Below the pieces are notes generated by a model. It searched no databases, had not been told where the DNA came from, and saw nothing but the letters and a program-made list of their open reading frames with translations. Made by a program: the position numbers and the translations under genes. Of a DNA stretch of 5,809 nt, positions 1 to 5,506 are shown one piece after another. The stretch is from positions 1 through 5,809 of the forward strand of contig JAEWBD010000079.1 in NCBI GenBank assembly GCA_023391315.1. Reading direction: 5' to 3'. The number at the start of each line of letters is the position of its first letter. Positions within the stretch are counted from its first letter, which is position 1. The DNA is from Bacteroidota bacterium. Lineage in GTDB: Bacteria; Bacteroidota; Bacteroidia; Chitinophagales; Chitinophagaceae.

Positions 1-1
1 C

Positions 2-190
2 GCCGGGGCGGCCGGTAACCGCTCTATTGGCACAGGCGCTGTTGGCGGCATGCTGATCGGCACCATACTCGGCGTATTTGTTATTCCAACGCTATTCATC
101 ATTTTTCAATCCCTGCAGGAAAAAATCAGCAGTAAGCCTTTGCCTGCTGCGCAAAATGCAGGAAATGAATCTTCATCAAATCAATCATAA
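2..190 (+). CDS. RND efflux transporter, C-terminal fragment (5' end outside window)
   Basis: The reading frame is open from the left edge and ends at TAA 188-190, leaving 62 residues. The fragment begins AGAAGNRSIGTGAVGGMLIG and continues through a hydrophobic stretch to VIPTLFIIF. This matches the last transmembrane helix (TM12) of AcrB/HAE1-type RND pumps, where a Gly-rich loop with 'GTGVxGGM' leads into a helix ending near 'VP.FF'. A polar tail of about 25 residues (QEKISSKPLP to SSNQS) follows, as expected for the cytoplasmic end. RND transporters use the proton gradient to export drugs, detergents or other small molecules from the inner membrane and periplasm through a tripartite complex. 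The outer-membrane factor gene starts 23 bases downstream on the same strand, which strongly supports the assignment. The substrate cannot be told from this fragment. The hydrophobic-export (HAE) branch is more likely than the metal (CusA) branch, but this is not certain. Confidence 0.9.
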   Translation, partial: AGAAGNRSIGTGAVGGMLIGTILGVFVIPTLFIIFQSLQEKISSKPLPAAQNAGNESSSNQS

Positions 191-213
191 TTATCAAAAC
201 AGTTGATTGAACC

Positions 214-1659
214 ATGATCAGAAAATATTTCAAACCACAATACATAATTCTTGCAGCTATATTGGCGGCAACATCATGTGTTACGCAGAAATACCAGCAG
301 CCAGGCATGGATGTAAACGGGCAGTTATACCGGGATACAGCAGCTAATGTTGCTACAATCAGCGACACTTTAACAAGCGGCGATACATCTTCCATTGCTG
401 ATTTACCTTACACGCAACTATTCAGTGATACAGTATTACAGCACCTTATAGCTGAAGGCATACATGAAAATCTTGATTTAAAAACAGCCATGCAGCGCAT
501 TAATGAAGCGTATGCTAATTTAAAGCAAAGCAAAGCCGCTTTCTGGCCCAGTCTTGATGCAGGCGCAAATGTTACCTTCAGCAAGCAATCGGCTGCCGCC
601 CTTAATCTTCCACCGGAATATATCGGCACTTTTCCCCTCAGTACCACTAATTACCAGTTAAGCCTAACTACGAGCTGGGAAGCAGATATATGGGGCAAAT
701 TAAAAAGCACAAAAAAGGCAGCTTTTGCCAACTGGCTGCAAAGCGAAGCTGCTACACGTGCCGTGCAAACGCAATTAATTGCCAACATTGCCACTTATTA
801 TTATCAACTGCTTTCGTTAGACCAGCAATTAGAAATTACAGAAGAAACTTTAAAAACCAGGATTGACGAAGTAAAAACCATGAAGGCATTAAAGGAAAGC
901 GCCGTAGTAACCGGTGCTGCCGTGGTGCAAAGCGAAGCCAGCCGGTATGCCGCTGAAGTGCTGATTCCGGATTTGAAAAGAAATATACGCGAAACAGAAA
1001 ATGCATTATGCGTTTTGCTGGCAAGAACGCCCGGTGCCATTAAACGCACATCAATGGATGAGCAAAAGCCTTATGGCAACCTGCAAACCGGCGTTTCTTC
1101 CCTACTGTTAAAAAACAGGCCCGATGTGCAGCAGGCTGAATTAGCCTTCAGAACGGCATTTGAAAATACGAATGTGGCGCGTACTTATTTCTATCCCCAG
1201 CTAACATTAACGGCACAGGGCGGCGCTTCCACGCTGCTTATTAAAAACCTGTTTGACATGTCAATCTTTTACAACATCGTTTCAGGCCTTACACAACCCA
1301 TATTCAATAAAGGGCTAAACAAGGCGCGTTTGAGCATAGCGAAGGCGCAGCAGCAGGAAGCTTATTATGGCTACCGGCAAACTTTGCTAAATGCCGGCGG
1401 AGAAGTATCGAATGCATTGTATGCTTATCAAACAGCAATCGAAAAAGAGACAAGCCGGGGATTGCAAATAGAATCGCTGAATAAAGCGGTTAACTATACA
1501 AAGCAATTATTGCAATACAGCTCTGCAACAAATTATACGGATGTGCTTACCTCAGAACAATCTTTATTGGCTGCGCAATTAAGCGGGGTAAACGATAAGC
1601 TGCAGGAATTGCAGGCAATAGTTGAATTGTACAGAGCGCTGGGCGGTGGCTGGAAATAG
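214..1659 (+). CDS. RND efflux outer-membrane factor lipoprotein (NodT/OprM/TolC family)
   Basis: The 481-residue product is the usual length for the family. It forms the trimeric outer-membrane channel that completes an RND efflux pump. The N-terminus is a lipoprotein signal: charged residues 2-7, hydrophobic core 10-19, and lipobox A19-T-S-C22, followed by VTQKYQQP, closely resembling the 'C..PxYxxP' start of OprM-type proteins. Two outer-membrane efflux (OEP) repeats follow, at about 65-250 and 275-478. Each contains long alanine- and glutamine-rich helices for the periplasmic coiled-coil barrel (for example DLKTAMQRINEAYANLKQSK near 90-108). Family hallmarks are visible: TSWEADIWGKLKS near 152-164, LLKNRPDVQQAEL near 299-311, and the C-terminal end RALGGGW. 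The ATG at 214 is preferred because it places the signal peptide correctly and lies 23 bases after the transporter stop, so the two genes are very probably cotranscribed. The periplasmic adaptor gene is presumably left of the window. No frameshift or missing segment was seen. Confidence 0.95.
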   Translation: MIRKYFKPQYIILAAILAATSCVTQKYQQPGMDVNGQLYRDTAANVATISDTLTSGDTSSIADLPYTQLFSDTVLQHLIAEGIHENLDLKTAMQRINEAYANLKQSKAAFWPSLDAGANVTFSKQSAAALNLPPEYIGTFPLSTTNYQLSLTTSWEADIWGKLKSTKKAAFANWLQSEAATRAVQTQLIANIATYYYQLLSLDQQLEITEETLKTRIDEVKTMKALKESAVVTGAAVVQSEASRYAAEVLIPDLKRNIRETENALCVLLARTPGAIKRTSMDEQKPYGNLQTGVSSLLLKNRPDVQQAELAFRTAFENTNVARTYFYPQLTLTAQGGASTLLIKNLFDMSIFYNIVSGLTQPIFNKGLNKARLSIAKAQQQEAYYGYRQTLLNAGGEVSNALYAYQTAIEKETSRGLQIESLNKAVNYTKQLLQYSSATNYTDVLTSEQSLLAAQLSGVNDKLQELQAIVELYRALGGGWK

Positions 1660-1681
1660 GAAACAATTACCTGTTTACTCT

Positions 1682-2368
1682 TTAAGCTGAACAGAACAGG
1701 AATAATTTTTCGAGGTCATCAACCTTATCAAAACTCACCCTGTTTTGTTTGAGGTAGGTTTTAATTTTTTGTTCATTTGCGGGAAATGCTTTCATAAACG
1801 AGTTTTTATTAGCCCTGTTAAATTGTGCATTGCCCGTAACCAGCACGTATGTTGTTCTCACTGTTATTTCAATATCCTCACTCGCCACAAGTGTTTTCAG
1901 GCCCGTATACAGAAAAAAATTCTTATAAGTTTCAATGCCCGATCCCACATGGTTTGGCAAACCAAGCGCACCAATTTTAACGGGTATGTAGCTGGCTGTA
2001 CGTTCAACTGCAAGTTTTACCGCACCGGTAGCTGCAACAACCTGATAATATACATTATTGGCAAAAAAGAAAACTTCATTGTTAATGTATATAGAATCCA
2101 CTATTGAAGGCTCTGCAATTACAAGGGTATCGCCTTGCGGGGAAATGAATTCCAGCTGGCAGATAGTTAAATTAAAATTCATCTTCGATTTAAGCGTATT
2201 GCCATCTTTCAATTTTACGATAGCATCACTGAAACCGGGAAAAAGATAATAAGATATGGAGGAAAGGCTTTCACCCGCCTTAACTGTTTTCTTTTCAGAT
2301 GTTTGGGCAAAACAGGAGCTGCAGAAATAAAAAGTTATAAATGCAATTAGTTGAAAATATTTTTTCAT
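1682..2368 (-). CDS. Conserved hypothetical secreted protein
   Basis: I do not recognise a characterised function. Starting at the ATG at 2366-2368 gives 228 residues. The frame stays open upstream to a GTG near 2419, but the ATG start puts a normal export signal at the very N-terminus: MKKYFQ, a hydrophobic core to about residue 16, and likely cleavage after SSCFA (residue 21). The Cys at 16 and 19 make lipidation conceivable, but there is no good lipobox. The mature protein looks beta-rich: VKLKDGNTLKSKMNFNLTIC at 51-70, then FISPQGDTLVI and IYINNEVFFFANNVYYQVV at 93-111. GLPNHVGSGIETYKNFF lies at 136-152. A basic C-terminal helix pair follows (FMKAFPANEQKIKTYLKQNR, 191-210, then VSFDKVDDLEKLFLF). 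From memory, this plan recurs in Bacteroidota hypotheticals whose tail reads roughly 'F.K.FP...KIK.fikeN.i.F.....L.kL'. The gene converges with the efflux operon (22-base gap) and lies 197 bases downstream of the FKBP gene on the same strand, with no clear promoter of its own. Confidence 0.8.
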   Translation of the reverse strand: MKKYFQLIAFITFYFCSSCFAQTSEKKTVKAGESLSSISYYLFPGFSDAIVKLKDGNTLKSKMNFNLTICQLEFISPQGDTLVIAEPSIVDSIYINNEVFFFANNVYYQVVAATGAVKLAVERTASYIPVKIGALGLPNHVGSGIETYKNFFLYTGLKTLVASEDIEITVRTTYVLVTGNAQFNRANKNSFMKAFPANEQKIKTYLKQNRVSFDKVDDLEKLFLFCSA

Positions 2369-2565
2369 AAAATAAGCATAAGCAAATAGCAATTTACTTA
2401 GTTTATGAAAACGAAACACATTAAACTGCAGGTAAAAGCATTAATAATTTCTGTTGGCAATTAAGCCCTGCAATCCGGTATTGCAAATGGAAAAGGGTAA
2501 AAAAGAAGTTTAATGCTGCAGGCATCAAGCGCAAATACAACAACATTAAACTTTAGTGTATAGCA

Positions 2566-3021
2566 TTAAGGAGCGATGATCAACGGGCTTTTGCCTTTAA
2601 TATCAACCAGCTCCAGGTCAAATACAAGCTCTTTACCGGCCAGTGGATGGTTGGCATCAAGCGTAATAGATTCCTCATTAATAGCTGTAATTACAACCGG
2701 CAATTCCTGGCCGTTGTCGCCATGCATTTGCAGGGTCATGCCAACTTCAGGGGTAATATCCGGTGGAAAATTTTTAATCGGGAACTCAATTACCATTTCT
2801 TCCTGTCTTGGGCCATAAGCTTCATCAGCCGGTATAGAGATGGTTTTTTTATCACCAACAGCCATACCGGTTACGCCTTCATCAAAACCCTTTATCACCA
2901 TACCGCTGCCCACTTCAAATTCAAGTGGCTGGCGGCCTGCGCTGCTGTCGAATGTTGTGCCGTCTGTAAGGCGGCCATGATAATGTACTTTTATCTGGTC
3001 ACCTTTTTTTACTTGTTGCAT
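2566..3021 (-). CDS. FKBP-type peptidyl-prolyl cis-trans isomerase, SlyD/SlpA-like
   Basis: The 151-residue cytoplasmic protein has the split FKBP fold of the SlyD group. The first FKBP half is residues 1-70, the insert-in-flap (chaperone) domain about 71-124, and the closing FKBP strand about 125-141. It catalyses cis-trans isomerisation of Xaa-Pro bonds and probably holds unfolded chains through the insert. Visible pocket residues in FKBP12-like positions are Y14, F24-D25 (in GTTFDSS), F35, V42-I43, F46 in place of the usual Trp, Y69 (in DEAYG) and F134. The motif DANHPLAGKELVFDLELVDI (122-141) is diagnostic of SlyD/SlpA. No histidine-rich metal-binding tail is present; the protein ends KGKSPLIIAP, so it resembles E. 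coli SlpA (FkpB) in architecture as much as SlyD, and I give no symbol. There is no signal peptide. A perfect TACATTTG -7 box lies about 70 bases upstream, in a region shared with the divergent S4-protein gene. Confidence 0.95.
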   Translation of the reverse strand: MQQVKKGDQIKVHYHGRLTDGTTFDSSAGRQPLEFEVGSGMVIKGFDEGVTGMAVGDKKTISIPADEAYGPRQEEMVIEFPIKNFPPDITPEVGMTLQMHGDNGQELPVVITAINEESITLDANHPLAGKELVFDLELVDIKGKSPLIIAP

Positions 3022-3091
3022 AAAATAATTTTTATGATGAATAATAATTTACAATCAAATTGTGTGCGGAACTATTAAGATAGGCCGGCGG

Positions 3092-3099
3092 CAAATGTA
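3092..3099 (-). promoter_or_regulatory. Bacteroidota-type -7 box for the FKBP gene
   Basis: Read on the minus strand the bases are TACATTTG, a perfect fit to the TAnnTTTG -7 element used by the primary sigma factor of Bacteroidota. No convincing TTTG -33 element sits 19-21 bases upstream (the best candidate is TTCG). Transcription would start near 3087, giving a leader of roughly 65 bases before the ATG at 3021. The same 9 bases, TACATTTGC, form the -7 box of the thioredoxin-fold gene at 4829-4836. Confidence 0.55.
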
Positions 3100-3143
3100 T
3101 TATTTAATAATTATGCACCCGAAAAATAAAGGGGTAAGTGTTT

Positions 3144-3151
3144 TATTTTAG
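3144..3151 (+). promoter_or_regulatory. Weak candidate -7 box for the S4-protein gene
   Basis: TATTTTAG differs from TAnnTTTG at one position (A for T before the final G). It lies 23 bases before the ATG at 3175, a reasonable distance for this phylum. No -33 TTTG is visible at the expected spacing. This is the best candidate in the divergent interval for the rightward unit, but the region is AT-rich and the match could be by chance. Confidence 0.3.
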
Positions 3152-3174
3152 CAAACTATTCAACTCAGTTATTA

Positions 3175-3567
3175 ATGAAAGAGGAAAAAGAAAAGTTAAG
3201 GCTTGATAAATATTTATGGAGTATCCGCATTTTTAAAACAAGGGCGCAAGCTTCCGAGGCATGCGAAAAAGGCCGCGTTAAATTGAATGATGCACCAGTG
3301 AAGGCTTCCAGAAATGTAAACGTTGGTGATACATATGCTATTAAAACAAATGATAGAAAATGGTTGATACAAGTGAGTAGCCTGCTTGATCATCGTGTGC
3401 AGTACAGCGAGGCCATTAAATATTATATTGATCTTACACCTGAAGAAGAAAAAGAAAAAATACAAATGCAGGCAGCCAGTTTTTATACCGGCAAACGCCT
3501 GAGCAAAACCGGCAGGCCTACTAAAAAGCAAAGACGTAACCTGGATGAATTTAAGGATGATATTTAA
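3175..3567 (+). CDS. hslR: S4-domain RNA-binding protein, Hsp15-like
   Basis: The 130-residue protein matches the Hsp15 (HslR) family in length and plan. An S4 RNA-binding domain occupies about residues 8-66, with the signature RLDKYLWSIRIFKTRAQASE (9-28), CEKGRVKLND (30-39) and VNVGDTYAIK (48-57). The end is basic with KTGRPTKKQRRNLDEF (111-126), the family's typical 'GRPTKKxRRxLDxF' tail. In E. coli, Hsp15 binds 50S subunits carrying a stranded nascent chain (peptidyl-tRNA) after heat shock, allowing rescue of blocked ribosomes. A similar role here is inferred from family. The protein should be cytoplasmic. The ATG at 3175 is preceded by AT-rich DNA without a Shine-Dalgarno sequence, as is usual in Bacteroidota. 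trmD follows 41 bases downstream on the same strand but has its own -7 box, so the two may be transcribed both together and separately. The symbol reflects the family; strict orthology with E. coli hslR is not shown. Confidence 0.88.
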   Translation: MKEEKEKLRLDKYLWSIRIFKTRAQASEACEKGRVKLNDAPVKASRNVNVGDTYAIKTNDRKWLIQVSSLLDHRVQYSEAIKYYIDLTPEEEKEKIQMQAASFYTGKRLSKTGRPTKKQRRNLDEFKDDI

Positions 3568-3596
3568 TTAAAAAACACCACACTGCTATAGCCTTT

Positions 3597-3604
3597 TATC
3601 TTTG
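3597..3604 (+). promoter_or_regulatory. Bacteroidota-type -7 box at trmD, possibly giving a leaderless mRNA
   Basis: TATCTTTG is a perfect TAnnTTTG box ending only four bases before the trmD ATG at 3609. If transcription starts 4-6 bases after the box, as the element's -7 name implies, it begins at or within a base of the start codon and the mRNA would have essentially no leader. No TTTG -33 element is seen 19-21 bases upstream, which lowers confidence. Confidence 0.5.
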
Positions 3605-3608
3605 CGGG

Positions 3609-4295
3609 ATGAAGATTGATATCCTTACTGTTTTGCCTGAGTTGCTGGAAAGCCCGTTAAATCACAGCATCATGAAAAGGGCACAGGAAAAAAACCTGCT
3701 TACCGTGCGGCTATTCAATTTACGCAAATGGGCGGTGAATGATTATGGCCAGGTGGATGACTATCAATACGGCGGCGGCGCAGGCATGGTAATGATGTGC
3801 GAACCTTTGGCAAATGCTATTGATGAACTGAAGCTCGAAACAAATTATGACGAGGTTATTTACATGACCCCGGATGCGGAAATATTCAATCAAAAAATGG
3901 CCAACCAGCTTTCGCTGAAAGAAAACCTGCTGATTATTTGCGGGCATTATAAAGGCATTGACCAGCGCATACGCGATAATTATATAACCAAAGAAATTTC
4001 TGTTGGCAATTTTGTTTTAAGCGGCGGTGAGCTTGCGGCTGCTATTATTGTTGATGCCGTTGGCAGGTTAATCCCCGGCGTGCTGAATGATGAAACTTCT
4101 GCCCTCTTTGATTCTTTCCAGGACGATTTATTGGCGCCGCCGGTTTATACAAGGCCGGCTAAATTCAGGGATTGGGAAGTTCCCGGAATTTTATTAAGCG
4201 GTGATCCCAAAAAAATAGAGGCCTGGCGTTATGATAAAGCGGTTGAGCTCACCAGGCTGAAAAGACCGGAACTTTTGAAAGAGGATGATGTATAA
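3609..4295 (+). CDS. trmD: tRNA (guanine(37)-N1)-methyltransferase TrmD
   Basis: TrmD transfers a methyl group from S-adenosylmethionine to N1 of G37, next to the anticodon, in tRNAs reading CNN codons. This prevents +1 frameshifting and is generally essential in bacteria. The 228-residue sequence is slightly shorter than E. coli TrmD (255), which fits Bacteroidota forms. The SPOUT trefoil-knot domain is clear: YGGGAGMVM (54-62), YMTPDAEIFNQ (85-95), LLIICGHYKGIDQRI (107-121) and SVGNFVLSGGELAAAIIVDA (131-150). R153 and D168 (in LFDSF) match the catalytic Arg154 and Asp169 of the E. coli enzyme. The C-terminal tRNA-binding part is complete (TRPAKFRDWEVPGILLSGDP, 181-200, and RLKRPELL). The start MKIDILTVLPEL is the conserved family N-terminus, so the ATG at 3609 is secure. 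In the first knot loop Ala90 occupies a position usually held by Gly. The usual partners rpsP, rimM and rplS are not adjacent. The active enzyme is normally a homodimer. Confidence 0.98.
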   Translation: MKIDILTVLPELLESPLNHSIMKRAQEKNLLTVRLFNLRKWAVNDYGQVDDYQYGGGAGMVMMCEPLANAIDELKLETNYDEVIYMTPDAEIFNQKMANQLSLKENLLIICGHYKGIDQRIRDNYITKEISVGNFVLSGGELAAAIIVDAVGRLIPGVLNDETSALFDSFQDDLLAPPVYTRPAKFRDWEVPGILLSGDPKKIEAWRYDKAVELTRLKRPELLKEDDV

Positions 4296-4316
4296 CAGGA
4301 AAAGCTGTTGATCACT

Positions 4317-4808
4317 TTATTCTTTATAACTCTTTGGATCCAATGCTGCCGGGCTCCATGCTGTAAAGAAATCAGCTATTTTTTCTTTATTATAACCTTT
4401 GCCTTCTTCAAGATAAACAGAGTTTTGCGTGTGAATGCGGTTGCCGTTTTCATCAAGCACTATAAAAACAGGAAAACCGAAACGCTGCGGGTATCCATAT
4501 TTGGCAAACAGTTTTTGATTTTTATTTTCTTCGCTGTAGTTAAGATGATAAACCACAAAATCTGCATTCACTATTGAATCGAGCTTTGCATCATTGGCAA
4601 CTGTTATGCTAAAGCGTTTGCACCAGCTGCACCAGTTGCCACCGCCTTGTATCAATACATATTTATGGGTTGACTTTGCCAGCTTAACGGCTGCAGCAAT
4701 TTCTTTTTCAGCATTAGCTTTGGGATTATATAAATGTGCAGTATCGGTGCTTTGCGATTGCGCCTGTAAAAAAATAAACAAGCCCAGCGTAAATAAAATT
4801 CCTTTCAT
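4317..4808 (-). CDS. Exported thioredoxin-fold protein with CSWC active site
   Basis: The 163-residue product has an N-terminal export signal (MKG, hydrophobic core 4-14, likely cleavage near residues 16-19, LQAQSQS), so it should act in the periplasm. A thioredoxin-like domain follows: helix 33-46, strand YVLIQGGGNWC, and the redox motif W59-C60-S-W-C63-K near the start of the active-site helix. The cis-proline is P113 in RFGFPVFIVLDENG. This arrangement fits the thioredoxin_7/DUF255-like group rather than classical TrxA, which has WCGPC. The WC..C motif suggests a thiol-disulfide reductase or oxidase, but the partner and direction of electron flow cannot be read from the sequence. No Dsb, cytochrome maturation or MauG-type gene lies beside it. 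The gene converges with trmD (21-base gap) and diverges from the marC-family gene, with which it shares a 78-base control region holding a well-formed promoter. Residues 125-163 form a short tail without recognised motifs. Confidence 0.88.
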   Translation of the reverse strand: MKGILFTLGLFIFLQAQSQSTDTAHLYNPKANAEKEIAAAVKLAKSTHKYVLIQGGGNWCSWCKRFSITVANDAKLDSIVNADFVVYHLNYSEENKNQKLFAKYGYPQRFGFPVFIVLDENGNRIHTQNSVYLEEGKGYNKEKIADFFTAWSPAALDPKSYKE

Positions 4809-4828
4809 TATATAAATTTAATTCAATG

Positions 4829-4859
4829 CAAATGTATTCATCGTTTAATGTCTTGCAAA
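4829..4859 (-). promoter_or_regulatory. Complete Bacteroidota promoter (-33 and -7) of the thioredoxin-fold gene
   Basis: On the minus strand the -33 element TTTG occupies 4859-4856. A 19-base spacer follows, then the -7 element TACATTTG at 4836-4829. Both elements and the spacing fit the Bacteroidota primary-sigma consensus (TTTG, 19-21 bases, TAnnTTTG). Transcription would start near 4824 and give a leader of about 15 bases before the ATG at 4808. This is the best promoter in the window. Confidence 0.7.
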
Positions 4860-4865
4860 CGAAAT

Positions 4866-4873
4866 TAACTTTG
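4866..4873 (+). promoter_or_regulatory. Bacteroidota-type -7 box for the marC-family gene
   Basis: TAACTTTG is a perfect TAnnTTTG box ending 13 bases before the ATG at 4887, so the predicted leader is only about 8-10 bases. A weak -33 match, TTTA at 4844-4847, sits 18 bases upstream. The box lies 6 bases from the -33 element of the divergent thioredoxin-fold gene, so RNA polymerase bound at one promoter would probably occlude the other. Confidence 0.55.
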
Positions 4874-4886
4874 TATAAACCGTGGT

Positions 4887-5456
4887 ATGGAATTAAACAA
4901 AATACTTACAGTAACATTTACATTATTTGCGGTTATTGATATTATAGGTTCAATACCAGTGCTTATAGCGCAAAAAAATAAAACCGGCCACCTTAATTCA
5001 TGGAAAGTAACACTGGCAAGCGGTGTTTTAATGCTATTGTTTTTGTATGCCGGCAGGCCCATATTGAAAGTAATGAACCTGGATGTGCATTCCTTTGCTG
5101 TGGGCGGTTCCATTGTTATGTTTTTAGTTGGGCTTGAAATGGTGCTGGGCCTTGATATTTTTAAAGAAGAGCCGGGCTCAACCGGAACGCTGGTTCCCAT
5201 TGCATTTCCGCTGATTGCAGGCACGGGAACGCTCACAACTATTATGTCGCTTAAAGCAAACTTTGAAGACAATTATATACTTATGGGCATTCTCATAAAC
5301 CTTGTAATTATTTTCATAGCTCTCCATTTATTAAAATGGCTTGAAAAAATTTTAGGTAAAGCAGGCCTGATTGCGATACGTAAATTTTTTGGCGTTATAC
5401 TGCTTGCTATCGCGGTAAAAATATTCGGGAGCAGCCTGCAGGCATTCGGGAAATAA
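4887..5456 (+). CDS. MarC-family (UPF0056) integral membrane protein
   Basis: The 189-residue, strongly hydrophobic protein has six likely transmembrane helices, at about residues 6-29, 41-61, 70-90, 103-122, 130-150 and 164-184. This is the standard topology and close to the usual length (about 200) of the MarC/UPF0056 family. Two family signatures are clear: FAVIDIIGSIPVLIA (14-28), corresponding to 'F...NPIGNIPIF', and PIAFPLIAGTGTLTTIM (104-120), corresponding to 'P.AfPLlaGPGti.t..'. The family's biochemical function is not established. It was named for a gene divergent from marRAB in E. coli, but a role in multiple antibiotic resistance was later not supported. Here Asp18 stands where many members have Asn-Pro, and Thr113 where many have Pro (GPGT). 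The gene is alone on its strand, with its own -7 box, and converges with the Dph6-like gene. The ATG at 4887 puts the first helix at the N-terminus as expected. Confidence 0.93.
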   Translation: MELNKILTVTFTLFAVIDIIGSIPVLIAQKNKTGHLNSWKVTLASGVLMLLFLYAGRPILKVMNLDVHSFAVGGSIVMFLVGLEMVLGLDIFKEEPGSTGTLVPIAFPLIAGTGTLTTIMSLKANFEDNYILMGILINLVIIFIALHLLKWLEKILGKAGLIAIRKFFGVILLAIAVKIFGSSLQAFGK

Positions 5457-5457
5457 T

Positions 5458-5502
5458 ATTAGCCACAGAAGCATAGATTTTATTTGTGTAGCTGTGGCTA
5501 AT
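5458..5502. terminator. Perfect 11-bp inverted repeat between convergent genes, probable bidirectional terminator
   Basis: ATTAGCCACAG at 5458-5468 is exactly complementary to CTGTGGCTAAT at 5492-5502, with a 23-base AT-rich loop between them. The hairpin begins one base after the marC-family stop codon and ends four bases before the stop of the convergent Dph6-like gene, the position expected of a shared terminator. No long U-tract follows the stem on either strand, so it is not a textbook intrinsic terminator. It could instead be an mRNA 3'-end stabilising hairpin. Confidence 0.6.
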
Positions 5503-5506
5503 CCCA

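Noticed and set aside
1670..1700. A possible hairpin CCTGTT/AACAGG between the convergent outer-membrane factor and hypothetical genes.
   Set aside because: The stem has only six pairs, a long loop, no U-tract, and it overlaps the 3' end of the hypothetical gene.
1745..2107. A 120-codon plus-strand ORF opposite the hypothetical gene.
   Set aside because: It has an erratic Cys/His/Phe-rich composition and no signal or domain. The minus frame has a signal peptide and a coherent protein pattern.
2369..2419. An N-terminal extension of the hypothetical protein to a GTG codon near 2419 (245 residues).
   Set aside because: The extension would place 17 residues before a well-formed signal peptide that starts exactly at the ATG at 2368.
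2405..2464. A 19-codon plus-strand ORF (MKTKHIKLQVKALIISVGN) in the longest intergenic gap.
   Set aside because: It is too short to judge, has no promoter box or homology I recognise, and overlaps the upstream region of the minus-strand hypothetical. Chance is the simpler explanation.
2419..2551. CATTAAAC repeats: direct at 2419-2426 and 2544-2551, inverted (GTTTAATG) at 2508-2515; also a 6-bp hairpin TGCAAT/ATTGCA at 2469-2485.
   Set aside because: The arms are short, AT-rich and irregularly spaced, with no U-tract. They do not make a convincing terminator, operator or RNA.
2647..3078. A 143-codon plus-strand ORF opposite the FKBP gene.
   Set aside because: It is an antisense shadow. The minus-strand frame has unmistakable FKBP motifs, while this frame is rich in Cys, His and Ile without recognisable domains.
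3099..3111. The 13-base palindrome ATTATT-T-AATAAT next to the FKBP -7 box, as a possible operator.
   Set aside because: It consists only of A and T in a very AT-rich region, where such palindromes arise easily by chance.
4865..5272. A 135-codon minus-strand ORF opposite the marC-family gene.
   Set aside because: It is an antisense shadow of a membrane protein with clear family motifs, and it runs across that gene's promoter.
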